Shown one piece after another: positions 1-9,549 of a stretch of DNA of 36,432 nt. The translations under genes and the position numbers were made by a program. The stretch is from Alphaproteobacteria bacterium (GTDB lineage: Bacteria > Pseudomonadota > Alphaproteobacteria > Ferrovibrionales > Ferrovibrionaceae). The stretch is taken from NCBI GenBank assembly GCA_026126165.1, contig JAHCJR010000027.1, positions 1 to 36,432 of the forward strand, written 5' to 3'. The first letter of the stretch is position 1. Every line of letters starts with the position of its first letter. The notes below the pieces were generated by a model that ran no database searches, was not told where the DNA came from, and saw only the letters and a program-made list of their open reading frames with translations.

Positions 1-191
1 TGCTCTACCCCAGGTACATCTACCTTTTCCAGGGTGCGGGCCTCGTGCTGCTGGTCGCCATGATCGGCGCCATCGTGCTGACCTTGCGCGCGCGCGAGGG
101 CGTGCGGCGGCAGTCGGCCGCGGCGCAGTTCGCCAGGCGGCGCGAGGACGCGGTCGCCATAAAGAAGGTCGAGCCGCGCCAGGGCGTGTGA
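1..191 (+). CDS. nuoJ: NADH-quinone oxidoreductase subunit J, C-terminal end (partial)
   Basis: The reading frame is open from base 3 to the TGA at 189-191 and gives the last 62 residues of a membrane protein; the start lies outside the window. It begins LYPRYIYLFQGAGLVLLVAM, continues with a hydrophobic segment containing MIGAIVLTLR, and ends in a basic tail. This pattern is typical of the end of NuoJ, a membrane-arm subunit of respiratory complex I. nuoK follows 33 bp downstream, the invariant order in nuo operons, which supports the call. Nothing can be said about the missing N-terminal part. Confidence 0.9.
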   Translation, partial: LYPRYIYLFQGAGLVLLVAMIGAIVLTLRAREGVRRQSAAAQFARRREDAVAIKKVEPRQGV

Positions 192-224
192 CCCCGGACC
201 GGCGGAAGGCAGGCAGGAACGACC

Positions 225-533
225 ATGACCATCGGGCTTAGCCATTATCTGACCCTTGCGGCGATCCTGTTCACGCTCGGGATTTTCGGCATCTTCCTGA
301 ACCGGAAGAACGTCATCGTCATTCTCATGTCGATCGAGCTGATGCTGCTGGCAGTGAACATCAACCTGGTCAGCTTCTCGACATTTCTCAACGACCTGGT
401 GGGGCAGGTCTTCGCGCTGTTCGTTCTCACGGTCGCGGCGGGCGAGGCGGCGATCGGGCTGGCCATCCTCGTCGTCTATTTCCGGACGCGCGGGTCGATC
501 GCGGTCGAAGACATCAACCTGATGAAGGGCTGA
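225..533 (+). CDS. nuoK: NADH-quinone oxidoreductase subunit K
   Basis: 102 residues, the normal length for NuoK, a small three-helix membrane subunit of the complex I proton-pumping arm. The start [20 protein letters not shown] and the segment [20 protein letters not shown] are the family hallmarks; the glutamate in SIELML is the buried carboxylate on the proton path. A second conserved acidic helix ([13 protein letters not shown]) follows. The ATG at 225 is preceded by AGGAA about six bases upstream. It sits between nuoJ and nuoL in the usual order, with nine bases to nuoL. Confidence 0.97.
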   Translation: MTIGLSHYLTLAAILFTLGIFGIFLNRKNVIVILMSIELMLLAVNINLVSFSTFLNDLVGQVFALFVLTVAAGEAAIGLAILVVYFRTRGSIAVEDINLMKG

Positions 534-542
534 GGGGCGGGC

Positions 543-2477
543 ATGTACCAGCTTATCGTCTTCCTTCCCCTGGCTGCGGCCATCCTCGCCGGCTTGTTCG
601 GACGGCGCATCGGCGATCGCGGCGCGCAAGTGGTGACCTGTGGCGCGGTCGGCATCGCCGCCCTTCTCTCCTGGGTCGCGCTCTACCGGGTCGGGTTCCA
701 GGGCCAGGTTGCCGTGGTGCCGCTTTTCACCTGGATCGATTCCGGCGAGTTCGAGGTGATGTGGCAACTCCGCATCGACCAGCTCACCGCCGTCATGCTG
801 GTGGTGGTGAACACCGTCTCGGCCCTGGTGCATATCTATTCCGTGGGCTACATGAGCCACGACACCTCGATCCCGCGGTTCATGGCCTATCTCAGCCTCT
901 TCACCTTCGCCATGCTGATGCTGGTGACGGCGGACAATTTCGTGCAGATGTATTTCGGCTGGGAGGGCGTGGGTCTCGCCTCCTACCTGCTGATCGGCTT
1001 CTGGTACAAGCGTCCCTCGGCCAATGCGGCGGCGATCAAGGCTTTCGTCGTCAACCGGGTCGGCGACTTCGGCTTCGCGCTTGGCATCATGGCGATCTTC
1101 CTGGTCTATGGTTCGGTCGATTTCCAGACCGTGTTCAACGCCACGCCGCAGATGGCGGGCCAGACTTTCACCTTCCTGAGCTGGGAAGTCGACATCGTCA
1201 CCACCATCACGCTGCTGCTCTTCATCGGCGCCTGCGGCAAGTCGGCGCAGCTTGGCCTGCATACCTGGCTGCCCGATGCCATGGAGGGTCCGACGCCGGT
1301 CTCGGCGCTGATCCACGCGGCGACCATGGTGACGGCGGGCGTCTTCATGGTGGCCCGCTGCTCGCCGATGTTCGAGTATGCGCCCTTCACGCTTGCGGTG
1401 GTGGCGGCGGTCGGCGCGTCCACCGCCTTCTTCGCCGCCACCATCGGCCTGGTGCAGAACGACATCAAGCGGGTGATCGCCTATTCGACCTGCTCGCAGC
1501 TCGGCTACATGTTCTTCGCCGCCGGCGTTTCGGCCTATCCGATCGCAATCTTCCACCTCTTCACCCACGCCTTCTTCAAGGCGCTGCTCTTCCTCGGCGC
1601 CGGCTCGGTCATCCATGCGGTGGGCGGCGAGCAGGACATGCGCAAGATGGGCGGTCTGTGGCCGCACATCAAGGTGACGGCGGTGCTGATGTGGATCGGC
1701 TCCCTGGCGCTGGCGGGCGTGCCGTTCTTCGCCGGCTACTATTCCAAGGATGCGGTGCTCGAGGCCGCCTTCGCGGCCGGCAGCGGTGTCGGCGATTATG
1801 CCTTTACGCTTGGTCTCGGCGCGGCGCTGCTTACCGCCTTCTATTCCTGGCGGCTGCTGTTCATGACCTTCAACGGAACCCCGCGTGCCGATCACCATGT
1901 CATGGAGCATGTGCACGAGAGCCCGCAGGTCATGCTGATCCCGCTCTATCTGCTGGCGGCAGGCGCGCTTTTTGCCGGTATTGCCTTCGTCGGCCCGATG
2001 GTGGGCGAGAACTGGACCGCCTTCTGGGGCCAGTCGATCCTGATCCGCGAGGATCTGCACAAGGCAATGGCGGAAGCCCATCACGTGCCGCTCTGGGTCA
2101 AGCTGGCGCCGGTCGTGGCGGGCATCCTCGGCATCCTGCTCGCCTGGCAGATGTATATCCGCCGGCCGGACCTGCCCGGCGCGCTGGCGCGCATGCATGA
2201 CGGCTTGTACAAGTTCCTGCTGAACAAGTGGTACTTCGACGAGCTTTACGATTACGTCCTGGTGCGCCCGGCCATGTGGATCGGCCGGCTGTTCTGGAAG
2301 GGGGGCGACCAGAAGATCATCGACGGCTTCGGGCCGGACGGCATCTCGGCCGGGGTGATCGGGCTGGCGCGCCGCGCGGTCCGGCTGCAGACCGGGTATC
2401 TCTACCACTATGCTTTCGCCATGCTGATCGGCATCTTCGTGCTGGTCACCCTGTATTTCTACACGATGGGGCATTGA
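543..2477 (+). CDS. nuoL: NADH-quinone oxidoreductase subunit L
   Basis: 644 residues, a normal length for NuoL, the distal antiporter-like proton-pumping subunit of complex I with the long lateral helix. The protein is very hydrophobic throughout. The signature HTWLPDAMEGPTPVSALIH is present, followed by the MVTAGVF helix. The segment FGWEGVGLASYLLIGFWY carries the conserved acidic residue of the first half-channel, and AYSTCSQLGYMFFAAGVSAY matches the second. The C-terminal part, with several separated helices and ending in LYFYTMGH, agrees with the lateral helix and last anchor. nuoM begins three bases after the stop, so the two are probably translationally coupled. Confidence 0.97.
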   Translation: MYQLIVFLPLAAAILAGLFGRRIGDRGAQVVTCGAVGIAALLSWVALYRVGFQGQVAVVPLFTWIDSGEFEVMWQLRIDQLTAVMLVVVNTVSALVHIYSVGYMSHDTSIPRFMAYLSLFTFAMLMLVTADNFVQMYFGWEGVGLASYLLIGFWYKRPSANAAAIKAFVVNRVGDFGFALGIMAIFLVYGSVDFQTVFNATPQMAGQTFTFLSWEVDIVTTITLLLFIGACGKSAQLGLHTWLPDAMEGPTPVSALIHAATMVTAGVFMVARCSPMFEYAPFTLAVVAAVGASTAFFAATIGLVQNDIKRVIAYSTCSQLGYMFFAAGVSAYPIAIFHLFTHAFFKALLFLGAGSVIHAVGGEQDMRKMGGLWPHIKVTAVLMWIGSLALAGVPFFAGYYSKDAVLEAAFAAGSGVGDYAFTLGLGAALLTAFYSWRLLFMTFNGTPRADHHVMEHVHESPQVMLIPLYLLAAGALFAGIAFVGPMVGENWTAFWGQSILIREDLHKAMAEAHHVPLWVKLAPVVAGILGILLAWQMYIRRPDLPGALARMHDGLYKFLLNKWYFDELYDYVLVRPAMWIGRLFWKGGDQKIIDGFGPDGISAGVIGLARRAVRLQTGYLYHYAFAMLIGIFVLVTLYFYTMGH

Positions 2478-2480
2478 GCG

Positions 2481-4016
2481 ATGCTGAGCTGGCCCTATCT
2501 GCTCTCGACCGTCACCTTCCTGCCGCTTGTCGGCGTGCTGTTCATCCTGCTGATCCGGGGCGAGCCGGATGTGGTGGCGCGCAACACGCGCAACGTGGCG
2601 CTGTTCACCACGATCATCATCTTCCTGCTCAGCCTGGTGATCTGGCTCCAGTTCGACACGAGTACGGCCGAATTCCAGTTCGTCGAGAAATCCGGCTGGA
2701 TCGGCGACGGACTGCCCGGCGCGGCACGGGAAGGGTTCAACTACCATATGGGCGTCGACGGCATATCGATGCTGTTCGTCATCCTGACCACCTTCCTCAT
2801 GCCGCTTTGCATCCTGGCGAGCTGGGAGGCGATCGAGCACCGGGTGAAGGAATACATGATCGCCTTCCTGATGCTCGAGACGCTGATGATCGGCGTTTTC
2901 TGCGCTCTGGACCTCGTGCTGTTCTACCTGTTCTTCGAGGCCGGCCTGATCCCGATGTTCCTCATCATCGGCGTCTGGGGCGGGCCGCGGCGGATCTATG
3001 CGACGTTCAAGTTCTTCCTCTATACGCTGCTCGGCTCGGTGCTGATGCTGCTGGCGATCCTCGCCATGTATTTCCATGCCGGCACGACCGATATCCCGAG
3101 CCTGATGCAGGCGAACTTCCCCTCCGGCATGCAGAAATGGCTCTGGCTCGCCTTCTTCGCCTCCTTCGCGGTGAAGGTGCCGATGTGGCCGGTCCATACC
3201 TGGCTACCGGACGCCCATGTCGAGGCGCCGACCGCCGGATCGGTGATCCTGGCCGGGGTGCTGCTGAAGATGGGCGGCTATGGCTTCCTGCGCTTCTCGC
3301 TGCCGATGTTTCCGGAGGCTTCGGTCTTCTTCACGCCGCTGATCTGGACCCTGAGCGTGGTCGCGATCATCTATACCTCGCTGGTGGCGCTGATGCAGGA
3401 GGACATGAAGAAGCTCATCGCCTATTCCTCGGTGGCGCATATGGGCTTCATCACCATCGGCACCTTCACCTTCACCCAGCAGGGCATCGACGGCGCGATC
3501 CTGCAGATGATCAGCCACGGCATCGTCTCCGGCGCGCTGTTCCTCTGCGTCGGCGTCGTCTACGACCGGATGCATACGCGCGAGATCGCCCGCTATGGCG
3601 GGCTCGTCAACAACATGCCGCGCTACGCCCTGGTCTTCATGATCTTCACCATGGCGACCATCGGCCTGCCGGGAACTTCGGGCTTCGTCGGTGAAATGAC
3701 GATCCTCGTCGGCGCCTACCAGGCCAGTTCCTGGGTGGCGGCGCTCGCCACCACCGGCGTGATCCTGGGCGCGGCCTATTCGCTCTGGCTCTACCGCCGG
3801 GTGATCTTCGGCGAGCTGGTACGCGAGGACTGCAAGAAGATGAGCGATCTCAACTGGCGCGAGGTGGCGATCTTCGCGCCGCTTGTCGCGGCGGCATTGT
3901 GGATCGGCATTTACCCGAAGCCGCTGTTCGACGTGACCGCGGTGTCGGTCGCGAACCTGCTGCAGCAGCATGAATGGGCGATCGAGGCGGCCCGGACCGC
4001 CCTCGCAAAGCCTTGA
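2481..4016 (+). CDS. nuoM: NADH-quinone oxidoreductase subunit M
   Basis: 511 residues with about 14 hydrophobic segments, typical of NuoM, the middle antiporter-like subunit of the complex I membrane arm. Motifs seen are [20 protein letters not shown] (with the pumping-site glutamate), [32 protein letters not shown], and [18 protein letters not shown]. The ATG at 2481 is three bases after the nuoL stop and a short gap precedes nuoN, so this is one transcription unit. Length, order and motifs leave little doubt. Confidence 0.97.
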   Translation: MLSWPYLLSTVTFLPLVGVLFILLIRGEPDVVARNTRNVALFTTIIIFLLSLVIWLQFDTSTAEFQFVEKSGWIGDGLPGAAREGFNYHMGVDGISMLFVILTTFLMPLCILASWEAIEHRVKEYMIAFLMLETLMIGVFCALDLVLFYLFFEAGLIPMFLIIGVWGGPRRIYATFKFFLYTLLGSVLMLLAILAMYFHAGTTDIPSLMQANFPSGMQKWLWLAFFASFAVKVPMWPVHTWLPDAHVEAPTAGSVILAGVLLKMGGYGFLRFSLPMFPEASVFFTPLIWTLSVVAIIYTSLVALMQEDMKKLIAYSSVAHMGFITIGTFTFTQQGIDGAILQMISHGIVSGALFLCVGVVYDRMHTREIARYGGLVNNMPRYALVFMIFTMATIGLPGTSGFVGEMTILVGAYQASSWVAALATTGVILGAAYSLWLYRRVIFGELVREDCKKMSDLNWREVAIFAPLVAAALWIGIYPKPLFDVTAVSVANLLQQHEWAIEAARTALAKP

Positions 4017-4029
4017 GGAGCATGAGACG

Positions 4030-5481
4030 ATGACCAGCCTGGGTGCAGCCGATCTCGTCCCCGTCATACCGGAGCTCTTCCTCGCGGCCGCCGGCATGGC
4101 GCTGCTGATGCTGGGGGTATTCCGCGGCGATGGTTCGACGCGCTTCGTCTCGACGCTGTCGGTGCTCTCGCTGGCCATCGCCTTCCTTCTGCTCGGCCTG
4201 CTGCCCGAGGGCCGCACCGAGACTTTCGCCGGCATGTTCGTCACCGATGCCTTCGCCGTGTTCGTGAAATCCCTGGTCCTGCTCGGCTCGGCGCTGACCA
4301 TCGTCATGTCGTCGGCCTATATCCGTTCGGAGCGGATGGAGCGCTTCGAGTTTCCGGTCCTCGTCCTCTTCGCCACGCTCGGCATGATGATGATGGTCTC
4401 GGCCAACGATCTCATGTCGCTCTATCTCGGCCTCGAGCTGCAGTCGCTCTCGCTCTACGTCCTGGCGGCCTTCAAGCGGGAATCGACGCGCGCCACCGAG
4501 GCGGGTCTCAAGTATTTCGTGCTCGGCGCGCTGTCCTCGGGGATGCTGCTTTATGGCTGCTCGCTGATCTACGGCTTCGCCGGTACCACCAGCTTCCCGC
4601 AGATCGCCGGCCTGTTCGCCGGCGGGGTGGAGGTGTCGATCGGGCTTATCGTCGGCATCGTCTTCCTCACCGCCGGTCTCGCCTTCAAGGTCTCGGCCGT
4701 GCCCTTCCACATGTGGACGCCCGACGTCTACGAAGGGGCGCCGACCGCGGTGACGGCGTTTTTCGCCGTGGCTCCGAAGATCGCGGCACTCGGCCTCTTC
4801 GTGCGCGCCATGATCGCTCCCTTCGGCGAGCTGGCGGACGAATGGCGGCAGATCATCGTGCTGCTGTCGGTTGCCTCGATCGCGCTCGGCGCGGTCGCCG
4901 CCATCGGCCAGAGCAACATCAAGCGGCTGATGGCCTATTCCTCCATCGGCCATGTCGGCTATGCGCTGATCGGGCTGGCCGCCGGCACCCAGCAGGGCGT
5001 GCGCGGCGTGCTGATCTATCTCGCTATCTACCTCGCGATGAATGTCGGCGCTTTCGCGGTGATCCTTTCCATGCGGGTGAAGAACGGCATGGTGGAGCGG
5101 ATCGAGGATCTCGGCGGACTGGCGCAGAGCCGGCCGATGATGGCGGCCGCCATGGCGATCTTCATGTTCTCGCTCGCCGGGATCCCGCCGCTCGCCGGCT
5201 TCTTCGCCAAGTTCTACGTGCTGGCCGCCGCCATCGATGCCGGGCTCTATGCGCTCGCCGTCATCGGCGTCATCGGCAGCGTGGTCGGCGCCTATTATTA
5301 TCTTCGCATCATCAAGATCATGTATATCGATCCGCAGGCCGAGCCGCTGGAGAAGCCGATGCACCGCGAACTCGGCGTCGTCCTGACCGTCTCGGCGCTC
5401 TTCACCCTGCTGTTCTTTGCCTATCCGGCGCCGCTGCTGGCGGGGGCGGAGGCGGCCGCCGCCTCCCTCATGTCGCCATGA
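4030..5481 (+). CDS. nuoN: NADH-quinone oxidoreductase subunit N
   Basis: 483 residues from the ATG at 4030. The frame is open further upstream to 3970, but that would overlap the end of nuoM by 47 bases and add a hydrophilic N-terminus foreign to NuoN; the ATG at 4030 starts [20 protein letters not shown] as expected. A GAGGAGCATGAGACG stretch just upstream supplies the ribosome site. NuoN is the third antiporter-like proton pump of complex I. Motifs: [55 protein letters not shown] and [18 protein letters not shown]. It is the last nuo gene and is followed after four bases by birA. Confidence 0.97.
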   Translation: MTSLGAADLVPVIPELFLAAAGMALLMLGVFRGDGSTRFVSTLSVLSLAIAFLLLGLLPEGRTETFAGMFVTDAFAVFVKSLVLLGSALTIVMSSAYIRSERMERFEFPVLVLFATLGMMMMVSANDLMSLYLGLELQSLSLYVLAAFKRESTRATEAGLKYFVLGALSSGMLLYGCSLIYGFAGTTSFPQIAGLFAGGVEVSIGLIVGIVFLTAGLAFKVSAVPFHMWTPDVYEGAPTAVTAFFAVAPKIAALGLFVRAMIAPFGELADEWRQIIVLLSVASIALGAVAAIGQSNIKRLMAYSSIGHVGYALIGLAAGTQQGVRGVLIYLAIYLAMNVGAFAVILSMRVKNGMVERIEDLGGLAQSRPMMAAAMAIFMFSLAGIPPLAGFFAKFYVLAAAIDAGLYALAVIGVIGSVVGAYYYLRIIKIMYIDPQAEPLEKPMHRELGVVLTVSALFTLLFFAYPAPLLAGAEAAAASLMSP

Positions 5482-5485
5482 GCGC

Positions 5486-6244
5486 ATGACCGGAAGAAGG
5501 CCGGCGGTGCCGCCGGGTTTCACCCTGCTTGCGCTCGATGCCATCGACAGCACCAACGAGGAGGCGCTGCGGCAGGCCGAGGCGGGGGCGCCAGATGGTC
5601 TCGTGGTCTGGGCGCGCGAGCAGACGGCCGGTCGCGGTCGCCGCGGTCGGGGCTGGGTCTCGTCCCGGGGCAACTGTTTCAGTTCGGTCCTGCTACGGCC
5701 CATGGTGCCGCCGCTCGAGGCAGCGCGCCTTTCCTTCCTGGTTGCCGTCGCGGTGGCGGAGATGCTGGACCGGCTGTTGCCGGGTGCCGCCCGCATCGGC
5801 TGCAAATGGCCGAACGACGTGCTGGTCGACGGCGCGAAGATTTCGGGCATCCTGCTGGAATCGCGCATGAGCATCGAGGGGCGCGTCGACCGGCTGATCA
5901 TCGGCACGGGGATCAACGTCGCCAGCGCGCCGGAAGGCACGGCCTACGCGACGACGTCCATGACGGCCCATGGCGCGGTGGCATCTGTCGAGGCCGTTCT
6001 GGAGGGCTACCTGGAGCGGCTGGCCGCCTGGCTCGGGCGCTGGCGCGCCGGTGGTTTCGCCCCGGTCCGGGAAGCCTGGATCGCGCGGGCGGATGGACTG
6101 GGCAAGCCGGTGCGTGTGATGCTGCCGGACGGCGCGGTCGACGGCGTCTTCGAATCGCTCGACGAGAGCGGCGCCATGGTGCTGCGCGGGGAGAACGGAG
6201 AACGGACCCGCATCACCGCCGGCGACGTCTATCGCCCGGCCTGA
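5486..6244 (+). CDS. birA: Biotin--[acetyl-CoA-carboxylase] ligase (BirA-like, no DNA-binding domain)
   Basis: 252 residues. It activates biotin with ATP and transfers it to the lysine of biotin carboxyl carrier proteins. Seen: DAIDSTNEEA at 18-27, the biotinyl-AMP loop GRGRRGR at 49-55, CKWPNDVLVDGAKISGILLE near 106-125 with the catalytic lysine region, and a C-terminal SH3-like domain. The start at 5486 was chosen because it lies four bases after the nuoN stop; the frame is open to 5417 but this would overlap nuoN. There is no N-terminal helix-turn-helix, unlike the 321-residue E. coli BirA, so a pure enzyme is expected rather than a bio-operon repressor. Its place after nuoN is usual in alphaproteobacteria. 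Confidence 0.93.
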   Translation: MTGRRPAVPPGFTLLALDAIDSTNEEALRQAEAGAPDGLVVWAREQTAGRGRRGRGWVSSRGNCFSSVLLRPMVPPLEAARLSFLVAVAVAEMLDRLLPGAARIGCKWPNDVLVDGAKISGILLESRMSIEGRVDRLIIGTGINVASAPEGTAYATTSMTAHGAVASVEAVLEGYLERLAAWLGRWRAGGFAPVREAWIARADGLGKPVRVMLPDGAVDGVFESLDESGAMVLRGENGERTRITAGDVYRPA

Positions 6245-6263
6245 CGGCGGGACTGGAGGGGCC

Positions 6264-7037
6264 ATGCTGCTCGCGATCAATGCCAACAATACCAATACCA
6301 AGTTCGCGCTGTTCGAGGACGACAGGCTGAGGGTCGAGTGGCGGGCCCAAACGTTCGCACAGCGCACCGCCGACGAATATGCGGTCTGGCTGACGCATCT
6401 CATGCAGTTCGAGGGGCTGGGGCGCGAGGCGATCGACGGCGCCGTCGTCGCGACCGTCGTCCCGTCCGCGACCTTCAACCTGCGCGGCCTCTGCCAGCGC
6501 TACTTCGCCTGCGAGCCGCTGGTGGTGGGCGCGCCGGGCGTCGATCTCGGTATCCGCGCCCTGGTCGACCGGCCGAGCGAGGTGGGGGCGGACCGGCTGC
6601 TCAATGCCATCGGCGGGCACAGGCTGTTCGGCGGCCCGCTGGTGGTGGTGGATTTCGGCACGGCGACCAGTTTCGACGTGGTGGATGCGGAGGGCAATTT
6701 CCGCGGCGGTGTCATCGCGCCGGGCATCAACCTGTCGATCGAGGCGCTGCACATGAACACCGCCCAGTTGCCGCGAATCGCGCCGGCGAAGCCGGCCAAG
6801 GTGATCGGCACCGATACCATCGGCTGCATGCAATCGGGTGTATTCTGGGGCTATGTCGGCCTGATCGAGGGCGTGGTCGCGCGCATCCGGGCGGAATGGG
6901 GCTCGCCCATGCGCGTCATCTCGACAGGCGGCCTCGCGCCCCTATTTGAAGGGGTGACGGACTGCATCGAGCGGATCGTGCCGGACATCACCATGCAGGG
7001 CATGCTGGACGTCTACCGCCGCAACAGGAAGCACTGA
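6264..7037 (+). CDS. coaX: Type III pantothenate kinase
   Basis: 257 residues, the normal length for CoaX, which phosphorylates pantothenate in the first step of coenzyme A synthesis. Family motifs are GADRLLNA (Asp110), DFGTATSFDVV (Asp130) and RGGVIAPGINLS. The first motif, usually DxGNT near residue 6, reads NANNT here: the codons at 6279-6281 and 6285-6287 are both AAT/AAC asparagine codons where the family normally has an acidic residue and a glycine. The other acidic residues are intact, so the enzyme may still be active, but this is unusual. A GGAGGGGCC ribosome site precedes the ATG. The gene lies between birA and rnj, as is common in alphaproteobacteria. Confidence 0.92.
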   Translation: MLLAINANNTNTKFALFEDDRLRVEWRAQTFAQRTADEYAVWLTHLMQFEGLGREAIDGAVVATVVPSATFNLRGLCQRYFACEPLVVGAPGVDLGIRALVDRPSEVGADRLLNAIGGHRLFGGPLVVVDFGTATSFDVVDAEGNFRGGVIAPGINLSIEALHMNTAQLPRIAPAKPAKVIGTDTIGCMQSGVFWGYVGLIEGVVARIRAEWGSPMRVISTGGLAPLFEGVTDCIERIVPDITMQGMLDVYRRNRKH

Positions 7038-7038
7038 C

Positions 7039-8733
7039 TTGGACGATACGACACCCCTCTATTTCCTGCCGCTCGGCGGCGCCGGCGAAATCGGCATGAA
7101 CCTCGCGCTCTATGGCTATGGCGGGAAATGGCTGATGGTGGATTGCGGCGTTACCTTTGCCGATCCAAGCGTGCCGGGCATCGACCTGATCACGCCCGAT
7201 GCGAGCTTCATCGAGGCGCATCGCGGCGGTCTGCTCGGGCTGATCGCGACCCATGCGCACGAGGACCATATCGGCGCCGTGGCCCATCTCTGGCCCGGCC
7301 TCGGTTGTCCGGTCTATGCCACCGGCTTTACCACCTCGGTGCTCCGGCGCAAGCTGGCGGAGGCGGGACTGGAGGAGATCGTGCCACTTCGGCCGCTCGA
7401 GCCTGGTCGCGCCATCGAGCTCGGACCCTTCCGCGTGACGCCACTCGGCCTGACCCATTCCATACCGGAGATGCAGGCGCTCGCCATCGAGACGCCGCAT
7501 GGCATCGTGCTGCATTCCGGCGACTGGAAACTCGATCCGGACCCGCTGGTCGGGCCGGCGAGCGACATTGCGGCGCTGCGCCGCATCGGCGAGGAGGGCG
7601 CGCTGGCGCTCGTCTGCGATTCCACCAACGTCTTCAGCCCCGGCGTCTCGGGATCGGAGGCGGCCGTGCGCGAGAGCCTGCGCCGCCTGCTGGCCGGGCG
7701 CGAGGGACGGCTGGTGATGACCACCTTCGCTTCGAACGTGGCCCGCATCGAGACGCTGGCCCGCCTCGCCGAGGAGCTGGGGCGCGAGGTGGTTCTGGTC
7801 GGGCGCTCGCTGGGGCGCATCGTCCAGGCGGCGCGGGAGAACGGCTATCTTCATGGCCTCCGCCCGTTCCTCGACGAACGCGAGATCGGTTACCTGCCGC
7901 GCGAGCGGGTGATGCTGATCTGCACCGGCTGCCAGGGCGAGCCGCGTGGCGCCATGGCGCGCATTGCCGGCGGCGAGCATCCTCATATCGGCCTGAGCCC
8001 GGGCGACCTCGTGGTCTTTTCCTCGAAGATCATTCCAGGCAACGAGCGGACCCTTTACCGCATCCATAACCTGCTGGCGGCGGCGGGCATCGAGGTGGTG
8101 ACCGAGCGCGACCATTTCGTGCACGTTTCCGGCCATCCCTCCCGCGACGAACTTTCGGAAATGTATCGCTGGGTGCGTCCGCGCATCGCCGTGCCGGTGC
8201 ATGGCGAGACCCGGCACATCATGGAGCATGTGCGCCTCGCCCGCGCGCTGCAGGTCCCGGAGGCGGTGGCGCTGGCAAACGGCGACATGCTGCGTCTCGC
8301 GCCCGGTCCGGCGGAAGTGGTGGAGCGCGTCCCCGCCGGACGACTCGCCGTCGATGGCGCGCATCTGGTGCCGCTGGATGGCGGCGTGGTGCAGGAGCGC
8401 CGTCGCCTGATGCATAACGGCGCGGCGCAGGTCTCGCTCGCCCTCGATGGCGATGGCCGGCTTGCGGCGCCGCCCGTCGTCGCCTTTCAGGGCGTGATCC
8501 ACGATCCCAATGGCGCTTTCGCCGCCGAGGTGCGGGCGGCGGTGCGCGCCGCCATCGAACGGTTGCCGCCCCGCGCGCGGCAGGACGATGAAAGCCTGCG
8601 CGAGGCGGCGCGCACCACGCTGCGCCGCCTGGTCAAGGCGGCGACCGGCCGCCGGCCGGTGACTGAGGTGCACCTGCTGCGCGTCGGTCCGGGCGCGCGG
8701 CGCGAAGCTGAAGAGGAGGAATCCGCAGCATGA
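7039..8733 (+). CDS. rnj: Ribonuclease J
   Basis: 564 residues; a metallo-beta-lactamase / beta-CASP RNase with 5'-3' exo- and endonuclease activity in mRNA decay and rRNA maturation. Metal ligands are visible: HAHEDH at residues 72-77, THSIPE with His140, and HSGDWKLDP with Asp162. Beta-CASP motifs FASNVARIE, FSSKIIPGNE, HVSGHPSRDEL and VPVHGE follow, then a C-terminal domain. The start is a TTG at 7039, one base after the coaX stop. It is preferred to the ATG 54 bases in because the conserved FLPLGGAGEIGMN strand lies between the two. The 3' end overlaps mce by four bases (ATGA). Confidence 0.92.
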   Translation: MDDTTPLYFLPLGGAGEIGMNLALYGYGGKWLMVDCGVTFADPSVPGIDLITPDASFIEAHRGGLLGLIATHAHEDHIGAVAHLWPGLGCPVYATGFTTSVLRRKLAEAGLEEIVPLRPLEPGRAIELGPFRVTPLGLTHSIPEMQALAIETPHGIVLHSGDWKLDPDPLVGPASDIAALRRIGEEGALALVCDSTNVFSPGVSGSEAAVRESLRRLLAGREGRLVMTTFASNVARIETLARLAEELGREVVLVGRSLGRIVQAARENGYLHGLRPFLDEREIGYLPRERVMLICTGCQGEPRGAMARIAGGEHPHIGLSPGDLVVFSSKIIPGNERTLYRIHNLLAAAGIEVVTERDHFVHVSGHPSRDELSEMYRWVRPRIAVPVHGETRHIMEHVRLARALQVPEAVALANGDMLRLAPGPAEVVERVPAGRLAVDGAHLVPLDGGVVQERRRLMHNGAAQVSLALDGDGRLAAPPVVAFQGVIHDPNGAFAAEVRAAVRAAIERLPPRARQDDESLREAARTTLRRLVKAATGRRPVTEVHLLRVGPGARREAEEEESAA

Positions 8734-9134
8734 TCGGTCGTCTCAACCATGTCGCCATCGCCGTCCCGGATCTGGAGAAGGCAACGGAAACCTACCGGGA
8801 CGTGCTGGGGGCGCGGGTGTCCCAACCGCAACCCGAACCCGATCATGGCGTGACCGTGGTGTTCGTCGATCTCGGCAACACCAAGGTCGAGTTGCTTCAT
8901 CCCCTCGGCGAGGCATCGCCGATCGCCAACTTCCTCAGGAATAATCCATCGGGCGGCATCCACCATGTCTGCTACGAGGTCGAGGACATCATCGCCGCCC
9001 GTGACCGGCTCAAGGCGCAGGGTGCGCGCGTGCTTGGCGATGGCGAACCCAAGATCGGCGCGCACGGCAAGCCAGTGTTGTTCCTTCATCCCAAGGACTT
9101 CATGGGCACCTTGGTGGAACTGGAGCAGGTCTGA
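8730..9134 (+). CDS. mce: Methylmalonyl-CoA epimerase
   Basis: 134 residues, a VOC-fold metalloenzyme interconverting the 2R and 2S forms of methylmalonyl-CoA in propionate metabolism. Metal ligands fit the family: His7 in LNHVAIAV, the His pair at 78-79 in GIHHVCYEV, and Glu130 in GTLVELEQV; the loop IGAHGKPVLFLHPKDFMGTL is typical of the epimerase rather than a generic glyoxalase. The ATG overlaps the rnj stop (ATGA), and a GAGGAGGAA ribosome site lies inside the end of rnj. The neighbour order rnj-mce-DUF1467 is common in alphaproteobacteria. Confidence 0.93.
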   Translation: MIGRLNHVAIAVPDLEKATETYRDVLGARVSQPQPEPDHGVTVVFVDLGNTKVELLHPLGEASPIANFLRNNPSGGIHHVCYEVEDIIAARDRLKAQGARVLGDGEPKIGAHGKPVLFLHPKDFMGTLVELEQV

Positions 9135-9155
9135 GCGGCGGGCGGCGCCATCGGC

Positions 9156-9422
9156 ATGAGCATCGTCACCGGAATCGTCGCCTTCACCATCATCTGGATG
9201 GTGGTGCTGTTCGCGATCCTGCCGATTGGCGTGCGCACCGCCCATGAGGAGGGCGGAGAGGTGGAACAGGGCCATGCGGAAAGCGCTCCGGTCAATCCCC
9301 GGCTGGGGTTCAAGTTCCTGCTGACCACCATCGTCGCTTCGGCGATCTTCGCCCTGGTCTGGTATCTGCAGGCCTACGACCCGCTGGACCTGGCGGGCTA
9401 CTTCCGCTCGCCTGGAAATTGA
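9156..9422 (+). CDS. DUF1467 family membrane protein
   Basis: 88 residues with two hydrophobic helices: the first at about residues 5-25 (VTGIVAFTIIWMVVLFAILP), the second at about 53-73 (FLLTTIVASAIFALVW). Between them is a charged loop. This matches the DUF1467 family, found next to mce and proS in alphaproteobacteria. Function is unknown; an inner-membrane location is inferred. It begins 21 bases after mce and is the last gene of the upstream operon here. The next + strand core gene, proS, is separated from it by an inserted module. Confidence 0.85.
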   Translation: MSIVTGIVAFTIIWMVVLFAILPIGVRTAHEEGGEVEQGHAESAPVNPRLGFKFLLTTIVASAIFALVWYLQAYDPLDLAGYFRSPGN

Positions 9423-9491
9423 AACGGGAATAATTCAGGCATTCGCCCGGTATTGAGGCAAATATTTATCCCGATTGCCAAGAATTCAGGC

Positions 9492-9526
9492 AAAAAAAAT
9501 GCAAGACCCCCAATGAAGGGTCTTGC
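9492..9526 (-). terminator. Rho-independent terminator, minus strand
   Basis: A nine-base perfect stem (GCAAGACCC at 9501-9509 with GGGTCTTGC at 9518-9526) with an eight-base loop. On the minus strand it is followed by A and then eight consecutive T (9499-9492), a canonical intrinsic terminator for leftward transcripts. On the plus strand the hairpin is not followed by T-rich sequence, so it should work mainly leftward. The only leftward gene nearby is the permease ending at 9763, 237 bases upstream on that strand. Confidence 0.75.
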
Positions 9527-9549
9527 CATATTGCATCGCAACAATCACC

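Noticed and set aside
3850-5940. Minus-strand open frame of about 696 codons opposite nuoM-nuoN-birA
   Set aside because: Antisense shadow of three strongly conserved genes; Arg/Asp/His-rich with no family features, caused by high GC.
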